From: Bacteroidota bacterium
GTDB lineage: Bacteria; Bacteroidota; Bacteroidia; 2-12-FULL-35-15
Direction of reading: 5' to 3'
DNA length: 64,000 nucleotides
NCBI GenBank assembly: GCA_025963775.1
Contig: JAOQAD010000023.1
Coordinates: 43,813 to 107,812 of the forward strand
A program made the translations under genes and the position numbers. Position 1 is the first letter of the stretch. Every line of letters begins with the position of its first letter. This document shows, piece after piece, positions 50,470-61,600 of the stretch. The notes under the pieces were generated by a model. That model saw only the letters and a program-made list of their open reading frames with translations. It ran no database searches and was not told the origin of the DNA.

Positions 50470-52599
50470 TTAGTTTGAATTTTTTTCTGAATATACCAGG
50501 AGCTCGGTGCCCGGTATCACCGACAGCGCATTGCTGTATTCCGAAAGGTTGGTTTCCGGCGCTATCGACATTGAAAGGATCACAGGTACGTAGCTTTGAT
50601 TCTTGATCAGCGGATTTCCGAAATTATCCGTTGTGAAAGAGCCGACAGGAAGCACCCATGTGATGCCTTCCTTTGCATTTGTTTTAAGTCCGGGTAAGTC
50701 ATGATTCCCCAACAAAGAATATGCAGGTGTATAATTACCAGGTGTTATCTGCTCTGCGAGGTCGAGGTCGAAGAAAAAGCCAAGTCCTCCGCTGTCCTTT
50801 TCTTCTCCTATTTCGTTGAGCGCTTCTTCCTTCTCTCTCTTCTGGGCCTCAAGTGCAAGTGTATCTTCCTGATGCGACCTGTCCAGTTCCGCCATTCTTT
50901 CCCTCGTTTCTTCCAGCACCGTTGTTAATTTAGCATAATGGTCTTTTTCCTTCTGGGTCCTGTCTTTGGCTGATTTGAAATTTGCCGTTTTCTCCTTTAT
51001 TTCGCTCAATTCGGATTTCAGGATTTCCTGCTGTGCTTTCGTAGCCTGCAGCGAAGATTGCAGCGCGGCGATCTCCTGGTCGTACTCCATGGTTGCAAGC
51101 TCTTTCTGAAGCTTGTTGTAGGAGCTTTCGGTAAGGAGGTCTTTTGTGAATTCGGAATTCGCCGGAAGAAAAATACACCTGTATTCAACTTTGTCTTTAT
51201 ACTCTCCATTTCCCGGGTCAGAGAAATACAGCCAGTAAGAAGGAGCGCTACTTTCATCTATGGTCATGTCATCCGAAGTGCTGAGCTCATATCTCATGGC
51301 CATATTGTTCTGCGTCCTGAACTTATTCCCGATCTCAAGCCATGCAGCAGATTTGTTGGTCACACTAACCGGGATAGTGTGAATGGTTTTGTTATTTACT
51401 TTATGCAATTGATGCGTCATGCAGAATGAAGAGGAAGGCGCTGACAGGTAATCATCAAAACTATTGATCTTGCGCTTGTAATCGTCCATGTAAACTGCAA
51501 GTACGAACACCACATAATCCACTCCCGTCTTTACAAACTCCCCATCAGAATCACACAGGGGATACTTCGGATGGTCATGGCTTATAACGCCGGTAAAATC
51601 GATCGTTTCGCTGAACTCCGTTTGTGCGATCCCCGAAATGGCTGGCCCGTGCTTTTTCACTTTCACCATCTGATCCCAGTTTCCATTGAGAAGAATGCCT
51701 TCCGCCTGTGAAAGAGAGAAGGTTGCTTTTTTGTTTTCCTTCACCACAATGATGTAATAATCCGCAACCGGGTAATCTGCTTTTCCTGGTTCAATCCCGT
51801 AAGGAACTTTGATCCCGTCAAAATGAAAGGTGAAACTTTTGCTTGTTAATTCCGGTATGGGAACCCTGAGGCCCAGGTTCAGCTCTTTGTTCGTTGTTTT
51901 GTAAGCATTGCCGGTTGCTACAGAATCTACGCCGAGATCTTCAAATACGCCTTCCGCCAGCTTTTGCTTTGTGTTTGCGGAGGCGAGGGCAGCATTTGCA
52001 TTTGTAACGATTTGCGGATCATACGCTGTCACTTTCAGCATGCCAGTTATGAGGTCGTTGGTGCTTTTTGATTTATCCATCACGGCAGACATAGAAACCG
52101 CCGATGTGTTCACCGAAGCTTCCATTGCCAGCTGCGAAGCTACTTCAGCAGCATAAGCCGTATCATTCATGAAATCGCGGGCGCTTTCAGCGTGATGGTA
52201 AATGTCCGATTCAAAATCAGCCGCATTCACAATGCTGAAAATACTGCCAAGGTCGCTTGCAAGCCGCACAATTGCATTAGCCGCAACCTGTACGTTGGCA
52301 GCACACACGGCAGTGTTTGTCACCGATTGCTTCAGGTATTGGTTTCCCTGCGTAGCCGAAGCAAGCAGGTTGTTGGAAATATTGCTGCCTTTCACGGCTG
52401 CAGCATTTACCGCTGTTTTATCTTTCAGCTCCTTCGTCGCGCTTTCCAGGTTTTCACTTGCAGTGATCACTGCACCTTCGGCGTAATAAAGAGAGAATTT
52501 GGAAGCATTCCGCTGCGATTCGATTGCTTTCCTGTCCGTTTCCTGGGCTTGCAGCGATGCTACCACGGTGGCATTCAGATTTTCGTTGTATGAATTCAT
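50470..52599 (-). CDS. Large eCIS operon protein with helical head, beta domain and coiled coil
   Basis: 709 residues from the ATG at 52599 (MNSYNENLNATVVASLQAQE). Residues 1-215 are Ala/Ser/Asn-rich helices; about 220-480 is a beta-rich region (LRVPIPELTSKSFTFHFDGI, ADYYIIVVKENKKATFSLS, VDYVVFVLAVYMDDYKRKIN); about 480-610 is a charged coiled coil (LQSSLQATKAQQEILKSELS, LEETRERMAELDRSHQED); the end is again beta-rich (FFFDLDLAEQITPGNYTPAY). No signal peptide. Function not recognised; a tail-fibre-like or surface part of the particle would fit the layout. Confidence 0.65.
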   Translation of the reverse strand: MNSYNENLNATVVASLQAQETDRKAIESQRNASKFSLYYAEGAVITASENLESATKELKDKTAVNAAAVKGSNISNNLLASATQGNQYLKQSVTNTAVCAANVQVAANAIVRLASDLGSIFSIVNAADFESDIYHHAESARDFMNDTAYAAEVASQLAMEASVNTSAVSMSAVMDKSKSTNDLITGMLKVTAYDPQIVTNANAALASANTKQKLAEGVFEDLGVDSVATGNAYKTTNKELNLGLRVPIPELTSKSFTFHFDGIKVPYGIEPGKADYPVADYYIIVVKENKKATFSLSQAEGILLNGNWDQMVKVKKHGPAISGIAQTEFSETIDFTGVISHDHPKYPLCDSDGEFVKTGVDYVVFVLAVYMDDYKRKINSFDDYLSAPSSSFCMTHQLHKVNNKTIHTIPVSVTNKSAAWLEIGNKFRTQNNMAMRYELSTSDDMTIDESSAPSYWLYFSDPGNGEYKDKVEYRCIFLPANSEFTKDLLTESSYNKLQKELATMEYDQEIAALQSSLQATKAQQEILKSELSEIKEKTANFKSAKDRTQKEKDHYAKLTTVLEETRERMAELDRSHQEDTLALEAQKREKEEALNEIGEEKDSGGLGFFFDLDLAEQITPGNYTPAYSLLGNHDLPGLKTNAKEGITWVLPVGSFTTDNFGNPLIKNQSYVPVILSMSIAPETNLSEYSNALSVIPGTELLVYSEKNSN

Positions 52600-52707
52600 G
52601 GGGTTTAATTTAGTTATTAATTGATTATTTTCATAGTACATCTTCAGCAGCTCTCTCAGCTGCTGTCAATTTTTTTATCCTGTACGATCCGTGTCATAAG
52701 TGTTTTT

Positions 52708-55700
52708 TTAATAGGGCCAGCTCACATGCAGCGGCTTGTCCATCCATGAATATTTAATGATTGAAAATGAAAAAGGAGACCGGTTGAGAAGCACATCATA
52801 TGCCCGCTTCTCCACAGTAAGCTCCCATTTGTCGTCCTGCTCCACCAGCAGCCCTTCCCTTACCAGCCAGTTGCCACGAAAGCCATTCACCGATGAATCA
52901 CCCACGGAAGGCCAGTGAGCGATCATGGCTTTGATAAGGCCGTCGATCAACACTTTATGCTCTTCTGAGATCACGACCCCTTCCCTCACAGGATGGGATA
53001 AAGGCAAACCGCAAAGTAATTTGTTCAGCGGAAGCAGCGATTCTTCCGTACTGCTCATCCCGGTTGCCACATACTGCAGGTAATGCACCGCATCCTCCTG
53101 TGCACGCACATCCTTAAACTTACAGTCGCTCATGATGCCAAGCCGCTCAAAGAGAACCTGCACGTAGCTGTTAATGATCACAATTCCTGCATTCCTAACG
53201 GCAATGCCCGTTTTAGCGGCAGATGCAGCATCCTGTTTATTCAGAACAGGCACAATTTTCTTTTTGATGGCCATAGTAGTTGTTATTGTTTTGTTCTCTT
53301 TTGGCTTCAGCTGTTCCAGCGACACCTGCAATGCGGGCGGAAAGCTGAGTTTTATTTTTTCCATCTCCCTGAAAAAAACTTTTCCCGGAACATTCTGCCT
53401 TGTACACATGTCCCAGGCCAGCTCTTTCCAGATGTTTTCCGCTGAAACGATCCTCCGGTTATTTCCTGCCCAGGCTTTTATTAATTTCCTGAACAGCAGG
53501 TGCTGCAATTCCTCCCGCGGAATGCTGCCCGCTGAAAGCCCGACGAATGAGACATACAGGCCCGCAAGCATGTTAAGTTCATTACGCCTTCCCGGATCAA
53601 ATGCAGTAACTGCATTGCAAAGCGCATTGAAGCTAAGTGAGCGGCTCAGCCAAAGCAGCTGCGCTTCGGTAACACGGCCTTTCTTCAGCAGCTGTAAGAA
53701 CGTTACGGGGCTATAGGCAAGCAACCCGGCCAGCAGCTCTTCCGCTTTTTCTTCGCCTGTATCGCCGGCCCAGGCCGGTACCTGCTGCCTGGTGATGAGC
53801 TCACCGCAAAGTGCTGTCAGCAATCCTTTGCGCTCCGCTCCTGATAAAAGCGTTATTATATTTTCAGCCATCACAGGGCTTTCAGAAAAAGATATTTTCG
53901 CGATTACCTTCCGGAGCGCGGAAGGATAACATTCCTGCATGATCATCATCAGCTCATCCAACCTGTACTCTATTCCATTCTGCATGATCCCTGTTTTTCC
54001 TGTTGTAAGGCATGATTCAAACACTGAAGCAAGGTCAGCACCGGAAAGCTCATTACCATCCTTCAACCGGTGAGACCGCTTTTGCGGAGATAAACGTCCG
54101 GGCGAACTGATTGACTGGTTTCCTGCAGCAAGCGGGAAATGAAACACGACAGCTGTTTTAAACATCTTTACAAGCATTTCTTTTTTCCCCTGGTGGCCTT
54201 TATAATCCAATATGCATTTCCAATACAGTTCTTTGAGAAGAAAGCTTCGCTCCTTTTCAGAACCTGCCGCAGCGGCTGAAAGCAATGTCATACATTCCTT
54301 TACCAGCTGATCCATTAATTGCTTTCCCCCATCCATGAAGTAATTCAATAGTGCTGTGCTTTCATCATTTCCGGAACTACGGAGCTGTGCAAACTGCCGG
54401 CCGGTAAATTCGTTACGGAGCATATTTCCTGCTTCCTGCTGCCTGCCCGGGACATTTAAAAAGTAAGCGATCCGCGCTGATAAGGTTTGCTCCTTATTTT
54501 TCGCATAACGCTCTTTCATCTTCATGAATGCTGCTACCGGGATTCCCGCAGTGTTTGTGCTTTTACCGGATAACAGGCTAAGACAAAGCAATTCAAATTC
54601 TCCGGGGCTTATGCCGGATAGCTGCGCTTCGCATTTTTCAAGGAGCATTTCAAGAAATGCAGGCTGGCTTAAGCCGGGATGAAAGATCATTACTTCCAAT
54701 GCGATGGCCATGATCTGCCTGCTGACAGGCTCAAACGGCCCTTTTATTTTTTTACCTGCTTTTAGCTCCTGCAATTCCTTCTCAATGATCTGCAGCAGGC
54801 CTGCAAGATTCTTGTTTGCAGATTTTACAAGGAGGCGAACAATGGATCCGTCAAGCAATGCCAGCAGCTGTTTTCCCGCCGGATGAGCGGTAAGCGCGGA
54901 AAGTGCCTGTGCAGGATGTAATTGAATATTCTTAATAAATCTTCGTTTCAGGGTTGCCAACAGCTTTACATCAGCAGGCCTTGCATGAAGCTGCCGGCTC
55001 AGCGTATCCATCAGCTCTTTGAAATGGCCCGGTAAAAATGTGGCAGGAAGCGCTGAAATTTCCTTCGTAAAAATATCAGTCAGCTCCGAATAGATCGCAA
55101 GGTTGGCTGTTGTGCGTGAGCCAAATGGTACCTCTGCACAGATCAGCCGTTCTGCCAATTGCGCTTTGTTCATTTTATTTTTTCTTCCCAGTCCGGCCAT
55201 GCAGTGATCAAGGAATGCCTTCCTGTCAATTGAACTGTTTTTGCCAGGGGATAAAAATTCGCCTGCGATCTCCCATAATAAATCCCGGCTCATGAGCAGG
55301 CCTGTTTTCCTGCCAAGCTGTTCCAGGAAATAAAGGCTTTCTGCAAACCGGGTTGTCTTTGTTTTACTGAGCTCAATGCTGGGCATACTGCTGCCTGTTT
55401 CGGCCGGTATTCCCTGCTTTATTCCAGGGACATCTGCCGATGCCGACACAGCTTTCAGCGTAAGCACAAAGCCTGCTTTCACACTGGAAGCATCACGCAT
55501 GTTTTCAACTGCGCGTGCAATGAGCGCAATGAGTTCGTCATAACTGACGTTGTAATGAGCAGCCATCTGCCTGATGTTGCTGCGCATAAATGATACGCGG
55601 TTGAAAATAGTTCCGCGCTCCGTCAACAGGTAGTTGAGGATCCAGTGCCAGAGATTTTTTTTCAAATCGCCTGTACTGCCCTGGACTATTGTTTCGCGCG

Positions 55701-56319
55701 ACTGGATCTTCAGCAGCTCAGAAGAAAGCTCAAGGATCTGCGGATGATTGTCGGGCTCCAGCCCTTGTATGATCCTGTGAATGCCGGGATCGCTGATCTG
55801 CCAGGCGATCCGCCTCCGCACATGCTCATGCCTGCTTCCCGTTTCCCGGAGCATCGCGATGAACTGCAGCTTATTTTCCTGCAGCTGCTGCATGAACATG
55901 CTGTTCACCGATCCATTCACAGCCTTATAATTCCATGGCAATATTCCTTCCAGCAAAAAGCTCCTAAGAATGCTCAGCAGCGATGCATCTTCATCCACTA
56001 TTTCAATGCCGCCCTGCTTGCCTGTTCCAGCCATGATGATCAGCTCCCTTAATTTTTCAGCCAGCTGCTGCTTTAATTTCCCGGACAGCTCAAATTCCAT
56101 ATCACTGAGATCAACCGGCCCCAGGTCAAGCTCCAGAAGGCCGATGCGCCAGGTCTGCCCCGAAGGGCACATGCTGTCAAAAACTTCAGCAAGCTCTTTC
56201 TGCATGTTTATTTTACTCCAGCCGCTCAGGCGTTCCTGCAGCTCAAACACGCGGTCCTTCTGATCGAACGAAGTGTCCCACCGGAATTTTGAAATGATAT
56301 GTCCGCCTGTTTCTTTCAT
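52708..56319 (-). CDS. Contractile injection system tape-measure-type protein (Afp14-like)
   Basis: 1203 residues. The N-terminus HIISKFRWDTSFDQ, VFELQERLSGW and IGLLELDLGPVDLSDMEFEL is the signature of the eCIS tape-measure family (Afp14 group), which sets particle length. The rest is largely helical with repeated leucine-rich blocks (LLNYFMDGGKQLMDQLVKEC, LLAGLLAYSPVTFLQLLKKG) and a C-terminal conserved segment LLPLNKLLCGLPLSHPVREG. Much of the middle is low in recognisable motifs. Its start overlaps the stop of the Afp12-like gene by one base. Confidence 0.82.
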   Translation of the reverse strand: MKETGGHIISKFRWDTSFDQKDRVFELQERLSGWSKINMQKELAEVFDSMCPSGQTWRIGLLELDLGPVDLSDMEFELSGKLKQQLAEKLRELIIMAGTGKQGGIEIVDEDASLLSILRSFLLEGILPWNYKAVNGSVNSMFMQQLQENKLQFIAMLRETGSRHEHVRRRIAWQISDPGIHRIIQGLEPDNHPQILELSSELLKIQSRETIVQGSTGDLKKNLWHWILNYLLTERGTIFNRVSFMRSNIRQMAAHYNVSYDELIALIARAVENMRDASSVKAGFVLTLKAVSASADVPGIKQGIPAETGSSMPSIELSKTKTTRFAESLYFLEQLGRKTGLLMSRDLLWEIAGEFLSPGKNSSIDRKAFLDHCMAGLGRKNKMNKAQLAERLICAEVPFGSRTTANLAIYSELTDIFTKEISALPATFLPGHFKELMDTLSRQLHARPADVKLLATLKRRFIKNIQLHPAQALSALTAHPAGKQLLALLDGSIVRLLVKSANKNLAGLLQIIEKELQELKAGKKIKGPFEPVSRQIMAIALEVMIFHPGLSQPAFLEMLLEKCEAQLSGISPGEFELLCLSLLSGKSTNTAGIPVAAFMKMKERYAKNKEQTLSARIAYFLNVPGRQQEAGNMLRNEFTGRQFAQLRSSGNDESTALLNYFMDGGKQLMDQLVKECMTLLSAAAAGSEKERSFLLKELYWKCILDYKGHQGKKEMLVKMFKTAVVFHFPLAAGNQSISSPGRLSPQKRSHRLKDGNELSGADLASVFESCLTTGKTGIMQNGIEYRLDELMMIMQECYPSALRKVIAKISFSESPVMAENIITLLSGAERKGLLTALCGELITRQQVPAWAGDTGEEKAEELLAGLLAYSPVTFLQLLKKGRVTEAQLLWLSRSLSFNALCNAVTAFDPGRRNELNMLAGLYVSFVGLSAGSIPREELQHLLFRKLIKAWAGNNRRIVSAENIWKELAWDMCTRQNVPGKVFFREMEKIKLSFPPALQVSLEQLKPKENKTITTTMAIKKKIVPVLNKQDAASAAKTGIAVRNAGIVIINSYVQVLFERLGIMSDCKFKDVRAQEDAVHYLQYVATGMSSTEESLLPLNKLLCGLPLSHPVREGVVISEEHKVLIDGLIKAMIAHWPSVGDSSVNGFRGNWLVREGLLVEQDDKWELTVEKRAYDVLLNRSPFSFSIIKYSWMDKPLHVSWPY

Positions 56320-58679
56320 TATGAAAGCAATTTGATTTCCGCCAGAAGCGGTATTAGTTCTGTTGCGCTTTCTTCAAGCGCTGCATAATTTAAATGAGGC
56401 TCATGCTTTGCATCGTAAGCGAGGCAATTGTGCCATCTTGCATATAGCGGGATCAGCCTGGCCAACAGCTCATGTCCTGCAAAATAATAATGATAAGTCA
56501 TTCTTACAGGTAATGTATTTTCAAGAAACAGCTCCAGCCTGTTTTTAAAATCCTGGTTGTTCAGCGTGCGGATAAACTCCGGAAAGACTATCATTATGTG
56601 GTTATCGAATTTAGCAGGAGGATTCGCCAGGAAATCGCTCTTGCTATACTGGTACACCAGGCCTGTTTCGATAAGGATCATACCGCGGCGCTGGCTGATC
56701 ATCCACAGGGCTTGTCCTGTTTTTTCAGATGCATGTTCAGATGCATGTTTATAATGATGCGCGATGTAATCCCTGTAAAGTAATCTTAGCCCAAACAACA
56801 TACTCAGCTTTAGCTCCACTGCCGAAAAATCGCTGAAGTGCTGCCTGCTTAGCTTTTCCACCCGGTCTGTTTTCCCTGTATCGAACATGAAATCAGCTGT
56901 ATCGTCATCCATGATCTCTTTTTCAAATGCCGGGCTCAGCCCGGGGATCTCTGCCGAGATCCTTGTTGCAGCAATAAAATTGCAGGCCTTCTGGCGGAAG
57001 TACGAAAGCAGTCCGAGGTTCTGAAGATAAAGGCTTTTAAAGATCACCTGTCCTTTTAAGCTGTCGCCGGTGCACATTGTGGCATCGATCACCGAATCGA
57101 TCATCAGTGCAGATTCACCGTGGCGCGCCAGCAGATGGTCAAGGATCTCATTTCTCCTGGCAAGGTTGATGCTCTCATCTTCCATAAGCTCCATCAGCCC
57201 ATGAATGTATGGGTTATAGGGATCCTGCCTGTATTCTTCCCAGCTTCTTGTGCCAATCGCCTGGCTGGATTCCTGTGCGTTCCCAAACCTGAAAGTGTTA
57301 TTGCCTTTCAGCAATGGCTGAACATTCGGGATGCCGTAGAGTGGCTGGTAATAATATGTAGGCGAAAAGCTGCGGTAAGGCACAGGGTATCCCGGGCTCG
57401 TTTTTAAAGCAGGACTGATCCCGCTTGCTGAATTTTTAAAAGAGAATAATTTGCCGATGCCGGCCAGCTGGGAGAACTGGTTTGCAAGTACCTGGTCAAA
57501 CAGCGTGAGATAACCCTTCAGCTGTTGCGACTGCGCTATTTGAAAATCAGGAGCATTGCTGGCCATAGCATCCGCACCTACTGCAAAGATCTCCGGAAAT
57601 GTATTCTGGATGGAATAGTAGGTATTGATGTCCCGGAATTTTCCAGCAGGAAGATTGCCCTGTGTATTTACCGAAGCGCCGAACAGGCTGTCGGTATCGG
57701 GCTTCAGTGAACGGCTTGCTGCATTCACAGGATTGATGCTAATGCTTTTGTACAAGCTGCTGCCTGTACCCTTAATTTCCAGATGCCCGGCTTCTACGGA
57801 TCCCAGCACATCGATCGCAAGAAGCTCTTCCATCTTCAATGATTGCAATTCACTTTCTCCATTGACAAAGTATAAGAGCGGAACATCCTGTACCCCGGGA
57901 ACAGAACGGATGAGCTGCACCAGCTCCACTATACCGAGCTTGTTCTTTTTTTGTCCCAGCGCATCGCTGTCGATCCAGCCATGCTGAAGAAGCGGCCCGT
58001 TAAATATGCGATCCGGATCTGCCGTATAGCCTGTTGACTGAACATAGCCTTTTGGCAAAACTACGGGAAAAATATAATTACGGATCGCGGCGGAGATCAT
58101 GGCAAGCATCGCTTCCGGCTCTGCCCCTTTTTCCATTTCAATGCTCCCGGCCAGGAGATAAGGTACGGGGCTCAGCTGCTGTGGCCAGAGAAAAAGCTCG
58201 CCAAGGTTGCGCCGCTTGTTCAGGTAGAAAAAAGCGGAAGCACAAATTTTTTCGTACTGATGTGCTACAGATGGGTTGAGCATCAGGTACACCATGTAGA
58301 TCCCGCTTTTCGGAGAGTGATGTAAATGTACAAGTGCATTATCCACTCCCGGTACGCAATCGATGATGTACTTCCTGTAATCATTTATTGTTACAGGCGA
58401 AGTGGTGAGGATCTCTTCGGGAAGATAGAACTGGTCTTTCAGCTGCAGCGTTCCCTGCCTGTCCGTTAAAATATCGCCGATGCTGAAATCATTACAGTAG
58501 CCAAGCTCAGTGAGCGCATAGCACAGCTGATCGAGGATGGTCACACCCGGATCGGAAGAGTTCAGGTTGGTCCATTCACTTCCGCTGTACTGATGGATAT
58601 AGTCGATGCCTTTCCCTTTCAGCCAGTTGTAATCCTGTGCCTGGGGGAGCTGTTCATCGAGTATGTAGGGCGCGCTCAT
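56319..58679 (-). CDS. eCIS baseplate protein, Afp12-like
   Basis: 786 residues. The N-terminus has the baseplate-J-like start YIHQYSGSEWTNLNSSDPGV with TILDQLCYALTELGYCNDFS, then VPGVDNALVHLHHSPKSG. Later motifs are TLFDQVLANQFSQLAGIG, NPYIHGLMELMEDESINLAR, and a C-terminal MTYHYYFAGHELLARLIPLY. This layout matches the Afp12/baseplate wedge component that links hub to sheath. Two 12-base in-frame repeats encode HASEHASE near residue 640. Four-base overlap (ATGA) with the Afp11-like gene. Confidence 0.8.
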   Translation of the reverse strand: MSAPYILDEQLPQAQDYNWLKGKGIDYIHQYSGSEWTNLNSSDPGVTILDQLCYALTELGYCNDFSIGDILTDRQGTLQLKDQFYLPEEILTTSPVTINDYRKYIIDCVPGVDNALVHLHHSPKSGIYMVYLMLNPSVAHQYEKICASAFFYLNKRRNLGELFLWPQQLSPVPYLLAGSIEMEKGAEPEAMLAMISAAIRNYIFPVVLPKGYVQSTGYTADPDRIFNGPLLQHGWIDSDALGQKKNKLGIVELVQLIRSVPGVQDVPLLYFVNGESELQSLKMEELLAIDVLGSVEAGHLEIKGTGSSLYKSISINPVNAASRSLKPDTDSLFGASVNTQGNLPAGKFRDINTYYSIQNTFPEIFAVGADAMASNAPDFQIAQSQQLKGYLTLFDQVLANQFSQLAGIGKLFSFKNSASGISPALKTSPGYPVPYRSFSPTYYYQPLYGIPNVQPLLKGNNTFRFGNAQESSQAIGTRSWEEYRQDPYNPYIHGLMELMEDESINLARRNEILDHLLARHGESALMIDSVIDATMCTGDSLKGQVIFKSLYLQNLGLLSYFRQKACNFIAATRISAEIPGLSPAFEKEIMDDDTADFMFDTGKTDRVEKLSRQHFSDFSAVELKLSMLFGLRLLYRDYIAHHYKHASEHASEKTGQALWMISQRRGMILIETGLVYQYSKSDFLANPPAKFDNHIMIVFPEFIRTLNNQDFKNRLELFLENTLPVRMTYHYYFAGHELLARLIPLYARWHNCLAYDAKHEPHLNYAALEESATELIPLLAEIKLLS

Positions 58680-61600
58680 TCAGGTTTAAAATTGATAGTA
58701 TGGTTCAAAAACGGGACAAACAATGCTGTTTTCATTGATGGCATTTCCAGCGTCCCGGTGTATATAGCCTGCCAACCGGTTATTTCGCTTATTTTATCAC
58801 GAAGCAGAGTGCTGAAAGAAACATTTTCAACCTTTGCAACACCACTGATCGTACTTATAAATGCACCCAGCTCCGCATTGCTGATCCCCCCGCCGATCTT
58901 CATCTGCCAACCGCTGTTTGCGATCCATGGCGACAGAAAAACACAAAGCGCCTGGTTAATGATCTTCTCCATGCCTTTCTCTTCAAGCCCGGCATTCAGC
59001 ACTACTGTGGTTGTGACCTTCACATACTCAAGTGTAAAATTGGATACACTGACCGCTGCAAATGCCGGGGCACGCTCTTTCAGGAATTTCCGGATCTCCT
59101 CTTCCCTTGCCTGCGTAACGAGCGGCAAAAAAGCATGCGGATCATCCACGCTTTCCACTTTTTTTACGACATAGATCTCTGTTTGTTTTTCTTCCCTGTT
59201 CCAGATCGCTTTGGAATAAAAAATGTCGGGATATTCCTGGCGGATCAGCCTGAAATAATCTTCCCGGCTTACTGCCCTGTCCTTTGTTTTCAGCCGGTTG
59301 CTTATTCTCCTGTTCATCCGGGTGGGATCTTCCGCAGCCCTGCCATTTTTTGAAGGCAGGGGCTGTATAACCGATGCGATCTGCGGTACGGAGCTCTGTG
59401 TTTTTGTTATGGAGCCGGCAGGCAGCACTGGCGTAACCGGATCTGATAAGAACGCAGTGCCGCTGCGCTGCACACTGAAGCCGTTTGTTTGTACAAATGC
59501 GGTGTCAGCAAATACAAAAGGGTCTTCATTTACTGCTGCTGAGATCCAGAATTTTTTCTCAGTTCCTTTTAAGGGAAAAGCTACAGCCGATAACTGAGCC
59601 GGGACATTTAAAGTAATGATGCCGGAACGGTTTAATCCATTGGTACCATCAGAAAGAAGGTTTAATTCCTGCCAGCCGTATGTGCATAAACAATAATAGC
59701 TGATCTTTTTATCACTTGCTTTTTTACCATCGCCGGTGCTTGTACTGTAAGTATGCTTCCTGGCCAGCTCAAAATAAATATTGATCGCAGCGGCAGGAAC
59801 AAGGTTATCCAGCTCAAGGAACAGCGCAGCATTGTGACTGAAGGGAGAAAATAACGATAAGCCTTCCTGTGCTATGATTCCAACAAGCGGCCTTATACTG
59901 GCCTTACTTTCATCTGCGACAAGCGTGTTATCATAGGCGCAATAATTTGTAAGAGGCGAATACAGATAACATTGTAACGAATATCCTTTTTCTGCCGGAG
60001 AAGAAAGATCATACGAACAGGAAGCGGAGTAATCCGCTGTTAAGGAATTTAGCTTAGGAGTAAACGGAAGAGGCGCCTGTGAATAAATTTTTTTTTTCCC
60101 ATTTGCCATTATTATTGATGCATTATACAATGCGATGGCAGAAACAACTTTGGGGTAAAGCCCTGCACCGAAGCCGTCCGGGGGGCCTGATAGCGTCATC
60201 CTCATAAAACCGGAAGCACTGGCGTCTGTATATTTTAATGCGGATCCCTGGATAGAAGGATCGGGTATTATGTTAACCGGAAGAACAGGAACGTAAACGA
60301 AAGTACTGAAGTTAAGAGGCACATCGGGTCCTGCACCGGTGTTGAAAAGCTGGTTCGTGGAAGCCCCCGATTGGTTGGCCATGCTCAGCAGATTCCAGGT
60401 TCCCTGCTGAAGAATACTAAAATCCACAGTAAAGGAATTGGTTGCAAATGATTCGGCTGATGAGGGCGGCGGAGTTGCTGTGCCTGGGGCTAAGCTTTCC
60501 TTCAGGGGAGATAATTGCTTTTTTCTGAAAGCGCGCAACAGCCATTGTGTGACGCGTGCAAATACAGACCCGGCAGGCGTTGCCGCAGAATCTGTGGCAG
60601 GATCTGTGGCAGGATTTGTGGCAGGCTGAAAACGCTTCTGCAGGTACTGGCGATATCTCTTATAATATTCAGGAAAACCATTGACTGGAAGATTATTCCA
60701 GTTCAGCTTTATGGAAAGCGTATCAAAAGGCTTGCTAAAGATCTCGTTGCTGCCAATGATGAAATTGCTTTTCACTTCAGGTGCAGGGCCGAACGGCGGA
60801 AACGGGTTCTTAGAGCTGAGTGCTCCGTAATCATTATAGAGCTGAAATATTTTCAGGTCATACGCCCTTACAGCGATGCTGATATTGGTTAGCACAGGCG
60901 GTGAGGCCAGGTTCGGAAATTCACTGAATGTGATCTTCAGCATCGGCCATTGAGCGGATACATTATCGGGATCGTTTTTAAAAAGCTCTATTGCCGGCAC
61001 ATCTGCACCAACGTAGATCTCGAATAAAACGGAATTCGCAGAAGGAGCAGAAAGGAACATCGGATGCACTTCGTGCCATGCCAACTGTGTGCTCAGAAAA
61101 TAGTTGGTTCCGTTCAAGAGTTCCTGGCTAACGGTATCCTTAAAATTCAGCTGAAATTTAATGTACCGGTTGCCTTCCCGTAAGAACAGCAAAGGCGATG
61201 CAATTGAAAACCCTAATGTTACCATGTTATCCGGCACCAGGCTTCCGAAGGTCTTCCAGGTGCTAACGCTTCCTTTTTCATTCTTCTCAAGCATGCCGGC
61301 ATTAGGTACCTGGTTTAAGTAAAGTGATGGATTGCTACTTTCAAACGGCAAGGCACTTAACGTATAAGCGCCGGTGATAACCGCAGGGTTAAGAGGAACA
61401 TCTCCCTGCGCTGCAAATACAACCTGTTTTTTTTGTGCATCTGTTCCCGCTGAAAATAAAGTGCCGGCAGGCAAAATAAACGAATCCTTTTTTGAGGCGG
61501 GCTCTGCAAAAAGAACGGCCGTATCGGGAACGGCAGGTAGGGCTTTCTGCTGCAAAACATCCTTATAATAAAACGCCAGGTGCTTCTCCGTAATGCCATT

